From Knoellia sp. p5-6-4 (GTDB lineage: Bacteria; Actinomycetota; Actinomycetes; Actinomycetales; Dermatophilaceae): 64,000 nucleotides of DNA. This document shows, piece by piece, positions 1-7,211 of this stretch. Under the pieces are notes generated by a model. The model saw only the letters and a list, made by a program, of their open reading frames with translations, did no database searches and had not been told where the DNA came from. Numbering within the stretch: position 1 is the first letter of the stretch; the number at the start of each line of letters is the position of its first letter. Position numbers and translations under genes: made by a program. The stretch covers positions 1,918,437 to 1,982,436 of the forward strand of contig NZ_JARGZF010000001.1 in NCBI RefSeq assembly GCF_029222705.1, given 5' to 3'.

Positions 1-1
1 G

Positions 2-613
2 TTGGCTCCCGCCGCCCTCGAGGAGGTGCGGGGCACCGTCATCGCCGCGCTGGCGAGCGGGGAGGCCACCGAGGCCGCGGTCTCTGGCCACCTCACGCGG
101 GCGCTCAGCTACTCGGGATTCGGTGAGGTCGACCTCTCCGAAGCAGTGGTCCGCACCTCCTCCGGCGCCGTCCTCACCGTGGTCGACGGCGTGGAGGGGG
201 AGCGAGCGCCGAAGGCCGCGATTTCCGAGGCGACCGCCTCCAACGCGGCCACCTCCGAGGCGGCCATCGAGCACCCGGAGGCCGCACACCGGCGGTCCGG
301 CGATCGGCAGGCCGAGCGGGAGGCCGAGCGGGAGGAGCGGGCGCGTCGGGTGGCCGGGGCCGCCGAGGCCCATGCGGCGGCGGCCGCGGCTGCCGAGGAG
401 GCCGCCCTCGCCGTTGCCTCGGCACGCGACCGGGCCGACGAGGTCCGTTGGCGGGTGGAGGAGCTCGAGGAGCAGCTGCGCCGGGCCCGTCAGGAGCACC
501 GGGACGCCGAGCAGTCGGCCACGGCTGCGGCCAGGAGCCGCCGGGCCGCCGTGGTGGCGCTCGCGGCGGCCGAGCGCGCGCTGCGGGCCGCGGAGGCGGA
601 CTCCCCGTCCTGA
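2..613 (+). CDS. C-terminal part of an unidentified coiled-coil protein (5' truncated)
   Basis: The reading frame is open at the left edge, so this is only the C-terminal part (about 203 residues) of a longer protein. Residues 1-65 contain a short globular-looking stretch (LTVVDGVEGERAP). The rest is Ala/Glu/Arg-rich heptad-like sequence from about residue 95 to 195, typical of a long coiled coil. No catalytic motif is visible, and I do not recognise the family. It ends 75 bases before the flippase-like gene and may not belong with it. Ala/Arg-rich low-complexity frames in GC-rich DNA can be artefacts. The lack of a stop over 600 bases and the heptad pattern favour a real gene. Confidence 0.55.
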   Translation: MAPAALEEVRGTVIAALASGEATEAAVSGHLTRALSYSGFGEVDLSEAVVRTSSGAVLTVVDGVEGERAPKAAISEATASNAATSEAAIEHPEAAHRRSGDRQAEREAEREERARRVAGAAEAHAAAAAAAEEAALAVASARDRADEVRWRVEELEEQLRRARQEHRDAEQSATAAARSRRAAVVALAAAERALRAAEADSPS

Positions 614-688
614 CCCTCCGTAGCGGGCGGTGACGAAGGGGCCGAACGGCCCGCTCCGGGCCGGGTGCCCGCGCGGGACACTTCAGGT

Positions 689-1861
689 ATGGCCCCCCCG
701 CTCAGGTCGAGCGAGCCGCCGCTGCCGGGCGCCGCGGGGGAGCACGGGTCTGGGATCCCCCCGGGGTCGCGGCCGGTGGAACAGGCACGTCTGCAGAGCC
801 GGGCGCCACGCCCGCCGCGCTGGGACCCCTGGCGGGTGGCCGAGGCCATCGCCTCGGCGGCCCTCGGCGTGGCGCTGCTCGTGTGGGGGCTTCCCGCTGT
901 GGCGGGGGCCGACTGGTCCGACATCGCTGCGGTGCTCGGCGAGCTGAGCACGTGGCAGGTGCTCGCGCTGGGCGTGGTGTGGCAGCTGGGGCTCTGGGTG
1001 CACACCATCGCCCTGTGCGCCGCGATGCCCGGGCTGAGCAGCCCGCGAGCGTGGTTCCTCAACCAGACGGGCAGCGCGGTCTCCAACATCCTCCCGCTGG
1101 GCGGCGCGGCCGGGACGGCCCTGAACTACTCGACCTGCCGGGTGTGGGGCTTCGGCACGGCCACCTTCCTGCGGTGGGCCCTGGTCACCAACATCTGGGA
1201 CACGCTCGGCAAGCTGGTCGTGCCCGTGGTGGCGGTGCTGTGGCTGGTGCTCGCAGGCACCACCTCGCCACAGGCGCTGGTGAGCGCGGCCATCGCGGGC
1301 GTCGTCGGGATGGGCCTGCTCGTGGCCTTCACGTGGTTCATGCTGCACCGGGACGCCGGCGCCCGGGCCGTGGGGCGGCTGCTCGACGTGGTGGTGCGCT
1401 GGCTGCGGGTCAGGCGGCTGCGCACGAAGCGCTTTGCCGACCTGGCGGTGGTGTTCCGCCGCGACGTCGCAGGCCTGGTGTCGCGCGCCTGGGGTCGCCT
1501 GACGGTCGGCAAGACGGCCTACGCGGTGAGCCAGGCCTTGCTGCTGTGGCTGTGCGTCACCTGGCTCGGGGGCGAGGCGTCGGCTGCCGTGGTGTTCGCC
1601 GCCTTCGCCGCCGAGCGCGTGCTGTCGCTGGCCGTGATCACCCCGGGCGGGACGGGCGTGGTGGAGGTCGGGGTGACGGGGATGCTCGTCCTGTTCGGGG
1701 TCGAGCCGGCCACGGCGGCGGCGAGCGTGCTGCTCTACCGGGCGTTCATCATCGGCCTCGAGATCCCCGTCGGGGGCACTGCGCTGTTGTGGTGGCTGAT
1801 CCGTGGTCGGCGCGCGCGTCGAGCCGACCGGAGCCCTGAGGCAGCCCTGAGACATCCCTGA
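689..1861 (+). CDS. UPF0104/lysylphosphatidylglycerol-synthase-like flippase-domain membrane protein (copy 1)
   Basis: A 390-residue polytopic membrane protein resembling the transmembrane flippase part of MprF/LPG synthase (UPF0104, TIGR00374-like). The family signatures are LNQTGSAVSNILPLGGAAGT near residue 125 and TPGGTGVVEVGVTG near residue 315. About eight hydrophobic segments are visible. There is no C-terminal aminoacyl-transferase domain, so it probably moves a lipid rather than synthesising one; the substrate is unknown. I chose the ATG at 689 over the in-frame GTG at 665 because the conserved region begins well downstream of both. It is followed after 43 bases by a clear paralogue (1905-3005), and the two are probably co-transcribed. 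Confidence 0.8.
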   Translation: MAPPLRSSEPPLPGAAGEHGSGIPPGSRPVEQARLQSRAPRPPRWDPWRVAEAIASAALGVALLVWGLPAVAGADWSDIAAVLGELSTWQVLALGVVWQLGLWVHTIALCAAMPGLSSPRAWFLNQTGSAVSNILPLGGAAGTALNYSTCRVWGFGTATFLRWALVTNIWDTLGKLVVPVVAVLWLVLAGTTSPQALVSAAIAGVVGMGLLVAFTWFMLHRDAGARAVGRLLDVVVRWLRVRRLRTKRFADLAVVFRRDVAGLVSRAWGRLTVGKTAYAVSQALLLWLCVTWLGGEASAAVVFAAFAAERVLSLAVITPGGTGVVEVGVTGMLVLFGVEPATAAASVLLYRAFIIGLEIPVGGTALLWWLIRGRRARRADRSPEAALRHP

Positions 1862-1904
1862 GGGATCCGTCAGGGGGCCGGGGTCGATCTAGGTACAAGT
1901 CCCG

Positions 1905-3005
1905 ATGTCGCGCGGGGCCCGGTTGCGCACACTCGAGGCCATGGTCCTCGCCGCCCGCCTGAGCCGCCTCTCGAAGGGCGCCCTCTCCCTCGGTCTCGCG
2001 GCTGTCATCGTCCGCTGGGCCGTCCCCCGTGCAGGCGGGGTGGGCTGGAGTCAGATCGGGCAGGCGGTCACCGCCCTCAGCATGACCGAGGTGGGGGTGC
2101 TCGCCGCGGTCTGGCTGGCCGGGCTGTGGGCGCACACCCTGGCGCTGACGGCCGCGATGCCGGGCCTGAGCTCCCGCCGGGCGCTGTTCCTCAACCTCAC
2201 GGGCAGTGCGGTGTCCAACGTGCTGCCGCTCGGTGGCGCTGCCGGCACGCTCGCGAACTACACGATGAGCCGCGCGTGGGGTTTCAGCCCGAGCACGTTC
2301 GCCCGGTGGGCCCTGGTCACCAACATCTGGGACACCCTGGCCAAGCTGGTGCTGCCGGGTGTGGCGCTGTGCTGGCTGGCCGTGGCCGGCGTCGACACGG
2401 GGGGCGCGCTCGGCCAGGCCGCGGCGGTCGGTGCCGCCCTGCTCGTGGTGGCCCTGCTCGTGGTCCGCGGCCTGAGTGCCGGCGACCGGGGCGCGCAGGT
2501 GCTGGGGGCGCTCGCCGACCGTGTGGCGGGTGCGGTGGGGCGTGCCAACCCGATGCCCGGCGGGTATGCCGCGTGGGCGGTTCACCTGCGCCGCGACAGT
2601 GCCGACCTCATCGCCGCGGCCTGGGGCAGGCTGACCCTAGGCAAGGCGTCCTACGCGCTCCTGCAGGCGGCGCTGCTGTGGCTGTGCCTTGCCTCTCTGG
2701 GCACCCCGCCCGGGCTCTCGGTCGTCTTCGCCGCCTTCGCCCTCGAACGCATCCTGTCCATGGTGGTGATCACCCCCGGGGCCACCGGCATCGTGGAGGT
2801 GGGCATGACCGGCCTGTTAGTGGGGCTCGGGGCCGAGCCGGTGACCGCCACCGCAGGGGTGATCGTCTACCGGGCGATCACGGTCGGCCTGGAGGTTCCC
2901 GTGGGCGGGTTGGGTCTGGTGTGGTGGTGGGCACTGCGCCGGCAGGCCCGTCGTCCGGCGGAGGTGCCCGTCGTCGGTGTCGCGGTGGGGGCACGTTCTT
3001 CCTGA
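1905..3005 (+). CDS. UPF0104/LPG-synthase-like flippase-domain membrane protein (copy 2)
   Basis: A 366-residue paralogue of the preceding gene with the same signatures in the same order: LNLTGSAVSNVLPLGGAAGT, ALVTNIWDTL, and TPGATGIVEVGMTG near the C terminus. The two proteins align along almost their whole length, which indicates a tandem duplication followed by divergence. Alternative starts are ATG 1905 and ATG 1941; either leaves the first membrane segment intact. Transcription probably ends at the strong hairpin just after the stop, which also serves the convergent sulfur operon. Function is inferred from the family: lipid or isoprenoid-linked glycan translocation or membrane anchoring, not proven. 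Confidence 0.8.
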   Translation: MSRGARLRTLEAMVLAARLSRLSKGALSLGLAAVIVRWAVPRAGGVGWSQIGQAVTALSMTEVGVLAAVWLAGLWAHTLALTAAMPGLSSRRALFLNLTGSAVSNVLPLGGAAGTLANYTMSRAWGFSPSTFARWALVTNIWDTLAKLVLPGVALCWLAVAGVDTGGALGQAAAVGAALLVVALLVVRGLSAGDRGAQVLGALADRVAGAVGRANPMPGGYAAWAVHLRRDSADLIAAAWGRLTLGKASYALLQAALLWLCLASLGTPPGLSVVFAAFALERILSMVVITPGATGIVEVGMTGLLVGLGAEPVTATAGVIVYRAITVGLEVPVGGLGLVWWWALRRQARRPAEVPVVGVAVGARSS

Positions 3006-3025
3006 CACCCACCACGCGGTGCGGT

Positions 3026-3062
3026 CCGGAGGTCCGGCTGCACGGGGCGGCCGGACCTCCGG
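3026..3062. terminator. Bidirectional terminator hairpin
   Basis: Perfect 13-bp inverted repeat CCGGAGGTCCGGC (3026-3038) and GCCGGACCTCCGG (3050-3062) with an 11-base loop. It sits between two converging genes, so it can end both transcripts. Confidence 0.75.
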
Positions 3063-3080
3063 TTGGTCTGGTGCGGCGGC

Positions 3081-3347
3081 TCAGGCGAGCGACATGAACA
3101 GCCGCCGCAGTTCGTCGAGGTCGAGCCGGCGCTCGGGGTCCGGATCGGCGAGGCACTCGCGCATGTTGAGCGCGATGACGTCGAAGCCGGCGCGTCCGAG
3201 GGCCCGGTGGACGGCGGAGAGCTGGGTGACGACGTCGGAGCAGTCGCGGCCCTCCTCGATCATCCGCACGATCCCGCCGAGCTGGCCCTGGGCGCGCTTG
3301 AGCCGGTTGACCACCGCATGCATCTCAGCAGTGCTGACGGTGTCCAT
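3081..3347 (-). CDS. CsoR/FrmR-family repressor of CstR type (persulfide sensor)
   Basis: An 88-residue DUF156 all-helical repressor. The core RLKRAQGQLGGIVRMIEEG is typical of the family. Copper CsoR uses Cys-His-Cys; here the aligned residues are Cys36, Asn61 and Cys65, so the His ligand is missing while both cysteines remain. That pattern is known for CstR, which senses persulfides by linking the two cysteines. The neighbours fit: upstream in the same direction lie a thioredoxin, a YgaP-like rhodanese and a persulfide dioxygenase-rhodanese fusion. It is the last gene of the operon, 101 bases after the thioredoxin gene. It probably binds the three ATACC-N6-GGTAT sites at 3871, 6380 and 6423. 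The family is certain; the persulfide role is strongly inferred. Confidence 0.85.
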   Translation of the reverse strand: MDTVSTAEMHAVVNRLKRAQGQLGGIVRMIEEGRDCSDVVTQLSAVHRALGRAGFDVIALNMRECLADPDPERRLDLDELRRLFMSLA

Positions 3348-3448
3348 GGGGCCTCCTCGGGTCGGGGTCTGCGGTGGGCTGGTCGGGCTCGGGTGGTGTG
3401 CAGCGGGGCCGCGAGGGGGGACGGCGGGCCGCGCTGCACCATCAGGGG

Positions 3449-3814
3449 TCAGCTGGCCTGGGCGGCAGCGACCTGCTTGCGGACCTCGTCCATGTCGAGG
3501 GCGCGCACCTGGCGGATCACGTCGGCCAGTGCGGCGGCCGGCAGGGCGCCGGGCTGGGCGAAGACGAGGATTCCGTCACGGAACGCCATGAGCGTCGGGA
3601 TCGAGGTGATCTGCAGGGCGCCGGCGAGCTCGGGCTCGGCCTCGGTGTCGACCTTCCCGAACACGACGTCGTCGTGCTCCTCGGAGGCCTTCTCGAAGAC
3701 GGGGGCGAACATGCGGCAGGGGCCGCACCAGGCCGCCCAGAAGTCGACGAGCACGATGCCGTCGCCCTGCACGGTGCTGGTGAAGGTGTCCTTGGTGAGG
3801 GCACGCGTGGCCAT
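3449..3814 (-). CDS. Thioredoxin
   Basis: A 121-residue cytoplasmic thioredoxin. The WCGPC active site lies near residues 29-33 within VDFWAAWCGPCRMFAP, and the cis-Pro is in SIPTLMAF. Standard thioredoxin is about 105-110 residues; this one has a short basic/Ala-rich C-terminal extension. Its position between rhodanese genes and a CstR-type repressor suggests that it reduces protein persulfides or thiosulfate-derived sulfane sulfur rather than acting as the general housekeeping thioredoxin. An operator-like inverted repeat and a TATTCT -10-like element lie upstream (3868-3901), so it may have its own CstR-controlled promoter. Confidence 0.9.
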   Translation of the reverse strand: MATRALTKDTFTSTVQGDGIVLVDFWAAWCGPCRMFAPVFEKASEEHDDVVFGKVDTEAEPELAGALQITSIPTLMAFRDGILVFAQPGALPAAALADVIRQVRALDMDEVRKQVAAAQAS

Positions 3815-3867
3815 GGGTCGGTCCTTCCGGTCGGTGGTGCGCTGCGGGGCGCGTCACCCCTGTCAAC

Positions 3868-3901
3868 AGAATACCCTGCGGGGTATATTCCCGCAGGGTA
3901 T
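3868..3901 (-). promoter_or_regulatory. CstR-type operator upstream of the thioredoxin-repressor pair
   Basis: ATACCCTGCGGGGTAT (3871-3886) fits ATACC-N6-GGTAT. It is embedded in a larger perfect inverted repeat: 12-bp arms 3871-3882 and 3890-3901 with a 7-base spacer. On the minus strand a TATTCT -10-like hexamer (3868-3873) overlaps its edge. It could act both as an operator and as a hairpin that partly terminates transcription from the upstream rhodanese genes. Confidence 0.65.
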
Positions 3902-3917
3902 CCGGTTGCTCGCCGGG

Positions 3918-4496
3918 TCAGTCCTGCAGCTCGCGGAGCACCGACTGCAGGTCGCAGCCGGCGTTCTGGTTGTAGGGCAGCTTGGACAGCAGCTGGCCCA
4001 TGAGGCACGAGTTGGTCGCCGCGGCGCCGACGAGGCCTCCACCGATGGCTCCGGAGAGCCACTTGGCCTTCGGGAAGAAGATGCTGGCGACGATGCCGGT
4101 GAGCACGAGGATGCCGGCCACGAGGCGCACCTGGCGCTCGAGGTCCCACTTCTGCGAGCCACGGCGCAGCGGTGCACCGGCCGTCTCCCATGCCATGACC
4201 CCGCCGTCGAGGACGTGCAGGTTCGGCAGCCCGGCCGCCGCGAGCAGCGCCTCGGCCTGGCTCGCCCGGTTGCCGGAACGGCATACGAGGACCACGTCCT
4301 CCTCGAGGTGCTGGCGCAGCTCGTCGCGGTGCTCCTTGAGCAGGTCGAGCGGCACGTTGTAGGAGCCGGGGATGTGCGCCGTGCCGAACTCGGCCGGGGT
4401 GCGGACGTCGAGCAGGCGAGGTGAGTCGCTGCGGCCGAGCCATTCCCTCAGGGTCGCGACGTCGAGGCGTGCGGGCATGGTGGTTGCAGTGGTCAT
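3918..4496 (-). CDS. YgaP-like membrane rhodanese (rhodanese + DUF2892)
   Basis: A 192-residue protein. Residues 10-105 form a rhodanese domain with LLDVRTPAEF and the active-site loop CRSGNR, whose Cys carries the persulfide. Residues 118-192 form a DUF2892-like membrane tail with two hydrophobic segments (LVAGILVLTGIVASIFF and GAIGGGLVGAAATNSCLMG). This is the layout of E. coli YgaP, a membrane sulfurtransferase. The ATG at 4496 has a GAAAGGA ribosome site; longer frames upstream lack homology. It lies 88 bases after the persulfide dioxygenase gene and clearly belongs to the sulfide operon. The catalytic Cys codon lies inside one copy of the dispersed GTATGCCG octamer (4279-4286). Confidence 0.88.
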   Translation of the reverse strand: MTTATTMPARLDVATLREWLGRSDSPRLLDVRTPAEFGTAHIPGSYNVPLDLLKEHRDELRQHLEEDVVLVCRSGNRASQAEALLAAAGLPNLHVLDGGVMAWETAGAPLRRGSQKWDLERQVRLVAGILVLTGIVASIFFPKAKWLSGAIGGGLVGAAATNSCLMGQLLSKLPYNQNAGCDLQSVLRELQD

Positions 4497-4584
4497 GCTG
4501 TCCTTTCGCTGTGCCGTGGGGCGGCACGGTGGGGCTTGTCCAGGGATGTCGGGTCCGCCCCGGGGCGGACGGAGGTCGGCTGGG

Positions 4585-5943
4585 TCAGGCGGCCTTGACC
4601 AGGGGCAGGCCGGAGGAGGCGGCGTGCTCGTCGAAGGAGTCGTCGACCGCGACCACCCGGTGGCCGTTGGCCGCGAGGATGCTGGCGACGACGGAGGCGC
4701 GGTAGCCGCCGGCGCAGTGCACCCAGACCTCACCGGAGGGGACCTCGTCGAGGCGGTTCAGGATCTCGTGGATCGGCACGTTGACCGCTCCCTCGATGTG
4801 CGACTCCTCGAACTCCGGGCCGCGGCGCACGTCGAGGATCTGGACCGGGCGGTGGTGGCGCACCTGGGCGAGGTCGGCGAAGGTCGCGCGCTCGAAGCTG
4901 CTCAGCGGCTCGTCGGTCCACTCCTCGGGCTTGCCGGTGGCGGCGGCAGCGGGGTGGTCGATGCCGATCCGCACCATCTCACGTTGCGCCTCGGCCACCT
5001 GCTCGGCGCTCTCGCCGAGGAGGGTCACCGGCGTGCCCCAGGGAATGAGCCAGCCGAGGTAGGTCGCGAACTGGCCGTCGATGCCGAAGTTCAGCGTGCC
5101 GGGCGCGTGGCCGGCGGCGAAGGCGGTGCGCTTGCGCAGGTCGACGAGCCACTCGCCGGCCTCGAGGCGCTTGCGCAGCTCCTCCTTGTCGGCGAGCTCG
5201 GGTGCCGACAGGTCGGCTCCCGACGGGCCCTGTGCGTTGGCCGGGCCCATGTGCGCGTAGTAGGCGGGGTAGGCGTCGAGTCCCTCGAGGGTCTCGGCGA
5301 CGTAGGCCTCCTCGTCCTTGGTCAGGGCGGGGTTGCTCCTGCGCTCCTGGCCGATGGTCGACGAGGTCGAGTCGGACTGGGTGGCCGAGCAGAACGAGCC
5401 GAACCCGTGGGTCGGCATGACCTGGGTGTCGTCCGTCAGCTGGTCGGCCAGCTTGTGGGCGGAGGCGTGCTGGTGGCGGGCCAGGGCGTCGGTGTGGTCC
5501 GGCCCCAGCAGGTCGGGGCGGCCGGTGGAACCGAAGAGCAGCGAGCCACCGGAAAAGACGGCCGGGGTCGGGCCCTCCAGCGCGTAGGACAGGTGGGTGA
5601 AGGTGTGGCCGGGGGTGTGGATGACGCGCACCTTCAGGGTGTCGCTCACCTCGACGACGTCGCCGTCGCGCACCGGGTCGTGCTCGAAGGAGACCTTGTC
5701 GTCGGCGTTGACGTGGTATGCCGCGCCGGTCTCCTTCGCGAGGGCGAAGCCACCGGTGACGTAGTCGTTGTGGATGTGCGTCTCGAAGACGTGGGTGATG
5801 CGCACGCCGCAGCTCTTCGCCAGGTCGAGCATGCGGTCGATGTCGCGCTGCGGGTCGACCACGAAGGCCACCTCGCCGTCATGGACGAGGTAGCTGCGGT
5901 CGCCCAGCGAGGGCGTCTCGACGGGGAGGATTGTCACGGCCAT
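4585..5943 (-). CDS. Persulfide dioxygenase-rhodanese fusion (CstB-like)
   Basis: A 452-residue three-domain enzyme. Residues 1-235 are a metallo-beta-lactamase fold of the ETHE1/persulfide dioxygenase type, with metal ligands H56, H58 and D60 in THIHNDYVTGG and a second ligand region at HTPGHTFTH. Residues about 255-340 are a rhodanese fold that lacks a catalytic Cys (VTLLGES at the loop position), so it is structural. Residues about 360-452 are a second rhodanese with an active VHCAGGYRAS loop. This layout matches S. aureus CstB, which oxidises low-molecular-weight persulfides to thiosulfate. It is the main catabolic enzyme of the operon. The ATG at 5943 follows an AGGAAAGGAACC-like ribosome site. 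Confidence 0.9.
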   Translation of the reverse strand: MAVTILPVETPSLGDRSYLVHDGEVAFVVDPQRDIDRMLDLAKSCGVRITHVFETHIHNDYVTGGFALAKETGAAYHVNADDKVSFEHDPVRDGDVVEVSDTLKVRVIHTPGHTFTHLSYALEGPTPAVFSGGSLLFGSTGRPDLLGPDHTDALARHQHASAHKLADQLTDDTQVMPTHGFGSFCSATQSDSTSSTIGQERRSNPALTKDEEAYVAETLEGLDAYPAYYAHMGPANAQGPSGADLSAPELADKEELRKRLEAGEWLVDLRKRTAFAAGHAPGTLNFGIDGQFATYLGWLIPWGTPVTLLGESAEQVAEAQREMVRIGIDHPAAAATGKPEEWTDEPLSSFERATFADLAQVRHHRPVQILDVRRGPEFEESHIEGAVNVPIHEILNRLDEVPSGEVWVHCAGGYRASVVASILAANGHRVVAVDDSFDEHAASSGLPLVKAA

Positions 5944-6011
5944 GAGGGTTCCTTTCCTGGAACTGTACGTCTGGGGCGAGTCGGGTGCGGGGCGAGTCAG
6001 GGGTGGAGGCG

Positions 6012-6332
6012 TCAGCGGGGGTCGCGGCCGGTCACGAGCGGCCGGCCCGAGCTGGCCCAGGCGGCGGTGCCGCCGGCGACATTCCAGGCGTCGACGCCGG
6101 CTCGCTCGAGGAACGAGGTCATCGACGCGCTGCGGTTGCCGCTGCGGCAGATCACGTGCACCGGGCGGTCGCGCGGAACCTCGGCGACGCGGGAGGCCAG
6201 CTGCGACATGGGGATGAGAACGGCTCCCGGCACGTGGCCCTGGACGTACTCCATCACCTCGCGGACGTCGAGGATGAAGGCCTTCGCGTCCTGCTGGGCG
6301 GCAGCGAACTGCTCGAGGGTGATCTCCTGCAT
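6012..6332 (-). CDS. Single-domain rhodanese sulfurtransferase
   Basis: A 106-residue rhodanese with ILDVREVMEY near residue 20 and the active loop CRSGNRSAS near residue 62. It is the first gene of the minus-strand sulfide operon, 68 bases ahead of the persulfide dioxygenase fusion. It probably shuttles sulfane sulfur between small thiols and proteins in the cytoplasm. Its promoter (TTGAAA, 17 bases, GATGTT, reading 6400 to 6372 on the minus strand) has a 16-base CstR-type operator filling the spacer, so it should be induced when persulfides oxidise the repressor. Confidence 0.88.
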   Translation of the reverse strand: MQEITLEQFAAAQQDAKAFILDVREVMEYVQGHVPGAVLIPMSQLASRVAEVPRDRPVHVICRSGNRSASMTSFLERAGVDAWNVAGGTAAWASSGRPLVTGRDPR

Positions 6333-6371
6333 GGCTCTCCTTGTCCGGCTCGCGGGGCTGATGTCTCTCCG

Positions 6372-6400
6372 AACATCGCATACCCCCTCCGGTATTTCAA
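6372..6400 (-). promoter_or_regulatory. Promoter of the sulfide operon with an operator in the spacer
   Basis: On the minus strand: -35 TTGAAA (6400-6395), a 17-base spacer, -10 GATGTT (6377-6372). The spacer holds ATACCCCCTCCGGTAT (6380-6395), an ATACC-N6-GGTAT site. A bound repressor would cover the RNA polymerase contact region. Confidence 0.65.
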
Positions 6401-6415
6401 ATCGGAAGGAAGGCC

Positions 6416-6444
6416 TTGCCAGATACCCTAGGGGGTATTAGTGT
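6416..6444 (+). promoter_or_regulatory. Divergent promoter of the small Cys-rich gene with an operator in the spacer
   Basis: -35 TTGCCA (6416-6421), a 17-base spacer, -10 TAGTGT (6439-6444). The spacer contains ATACCCTAGGGGGTAT (6423-6438), the most symmetric ATACC-N6-GGTAT copy. Its centre is 43 bases (about four helical turns) from the opposite operator, so two repressor assemblies would sit on the same face. Confidence 0.65.
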
Positions 6445-6480
6445 GAGCGCAAGAGGTTCCCGTCCCGAGGAGAGCAGACC

Positions 6481-6651
6481 ATGTGTCGTCCCGCCACCTG
6501 CCGCGCCTGCGGCAAGACCACCTGGGCCGGCTGCGGCCAGCACGTCGACCAGGTCATGGCCGGTGTGCCGCGCCAGCAGCAGTGCACGTGCGCCCCGGAG
6601 CAGAAGGCGTCGTCCGGCCGCTCCTTCTGGCAGAGCCTGACCGGTCGCTGA
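6481..6651 (+). CDS. Small Cys-rich zinc-ribbon-like protein
   Basis: A 56-residue ORF with a good ribosome site (GAGGAGAGC, 8 bases before the ATG). It has six cysteines: Cys2, Cys7, Cys10, Cys18, Cys35 and Cys37, arranged as CRAC, GC and CTC plus His21, which suggests a small zinc or persulfide-binding fold. Trp15-Ala-Gly-Cys-Gly-Gln is the most distinctive stretch. I have the impression that similar short actinobacterial proteins exist, but I know of no assigned function. It diverges from the persulfide operon across an intergenic region holding two CstR-type operators, so it is probably co-induced with sulfide stress. Below the size cutoff of many gene callers. Confidence 0.8.
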   Translation: MCRPATCRACGKTTWAGCGQHVDQVMAGVPRQQQCTCAPEQKASSGRSFWQSLTGR

Positions 6652-6670
6652 CGGCCACCCCTTCGCGCGA

Positions 6671-6707
6671 CGGAGCCCCCGCACCCCTGTCAGGGTGCGG
6701 GGCTCCG
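6671..6707 (+). terminator. Terminator after the small Cys-rich gene
   Basis: CGGAGCCCCCGCACCC (6671-6686) pairs with GGGTGCGGGGCTCCG (6693-6707), with one bulged C and a 6-base loop. It lies 20 bases after the stop codon. Confidence 0.75.
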
Positions 6708-6746
6708 TCGTCGTCTCAAGTGCCCCCGGGTGGGGACCGGTGTGGC

Positions 6747-7115
6747 TCAGCGGGCCTGGGCATCACGCTGCTCGGCGTCGAGGAATGCCTCCAGGGCGTC
6801 CCGCCCGCCCTCGTGGTAGGCGCGCCAGGCCGACGTGGGCGACGCGGACAGGCTGTTGGCACGGTGGGTCCAACCCGCCAGTGCCTCCTCCACGAGGGGC
6901 AGGGCGTCGACGGGCCCGGACGAGGCCACGATGCGCATCGCCTCGGTGAGCGCGGCCACCTCACCCTCGTGGTACTTGGCCGGGTCCCGCTGGCCACCGG
7001 CACGGTCCACCGTGCACGGGGCGGCTCCTCCTGTGGCCGACGCCCAACGCTGCGCAGCCGAACTGCGGCGGGCCTTGAGGTCGTCGTGGTGGCCGGAGCG
7101 GTGCTCCGTGAACAT
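6747..7115 (-). CDS. Hypothetical protein
   Basis: A 122-residue soluble protein with no signal peptide or membrane segment. I do not recognise it. It has an acidic helical middle (residues 45-85) and a C-terminal WRAYHEGGRDALEAFLDAE segment. Codon use is typical of the window (third positions mostly G/C), which supports a real gene. It ends 39 bases past the terminator of the small Cys-rich gene, facing it. The upstream neighbour on the same strand is the D-amino-acid dehydrogenase gene, 96 bases away, with no evident functional link. Confidence 0.6.
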   Translation of the reverse strand: MFTEHRSGHHDDLKARRSSAAQRWASATGGAAPCTVDRAGGQRDPAKYHEGEVAALTEAMRIVASSGPVDALPLVEEALAGWTHRANSLSASPTSAWRAYHEGGRDALEAFLDAEQRDAQAR

Positions 7116-7211
7116 GTCTTCAGCCTACGCCCGGGCCCCTGCGGGCCAGGGGCTGTGTGACGCGGTAGACGTCCGGCAGCATCCTCTGCAGGGGCGCGCC
7201 GGGGAGTGGCG

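Noticed and set aside
6379-6386. Further octamer copies at CGCATACC (6379 and 17993) and CACATACG (28141)
   Set aside because: They lack the second G of CGGCATAC. The first is part of the CstR-type operator. They were left out of the count.
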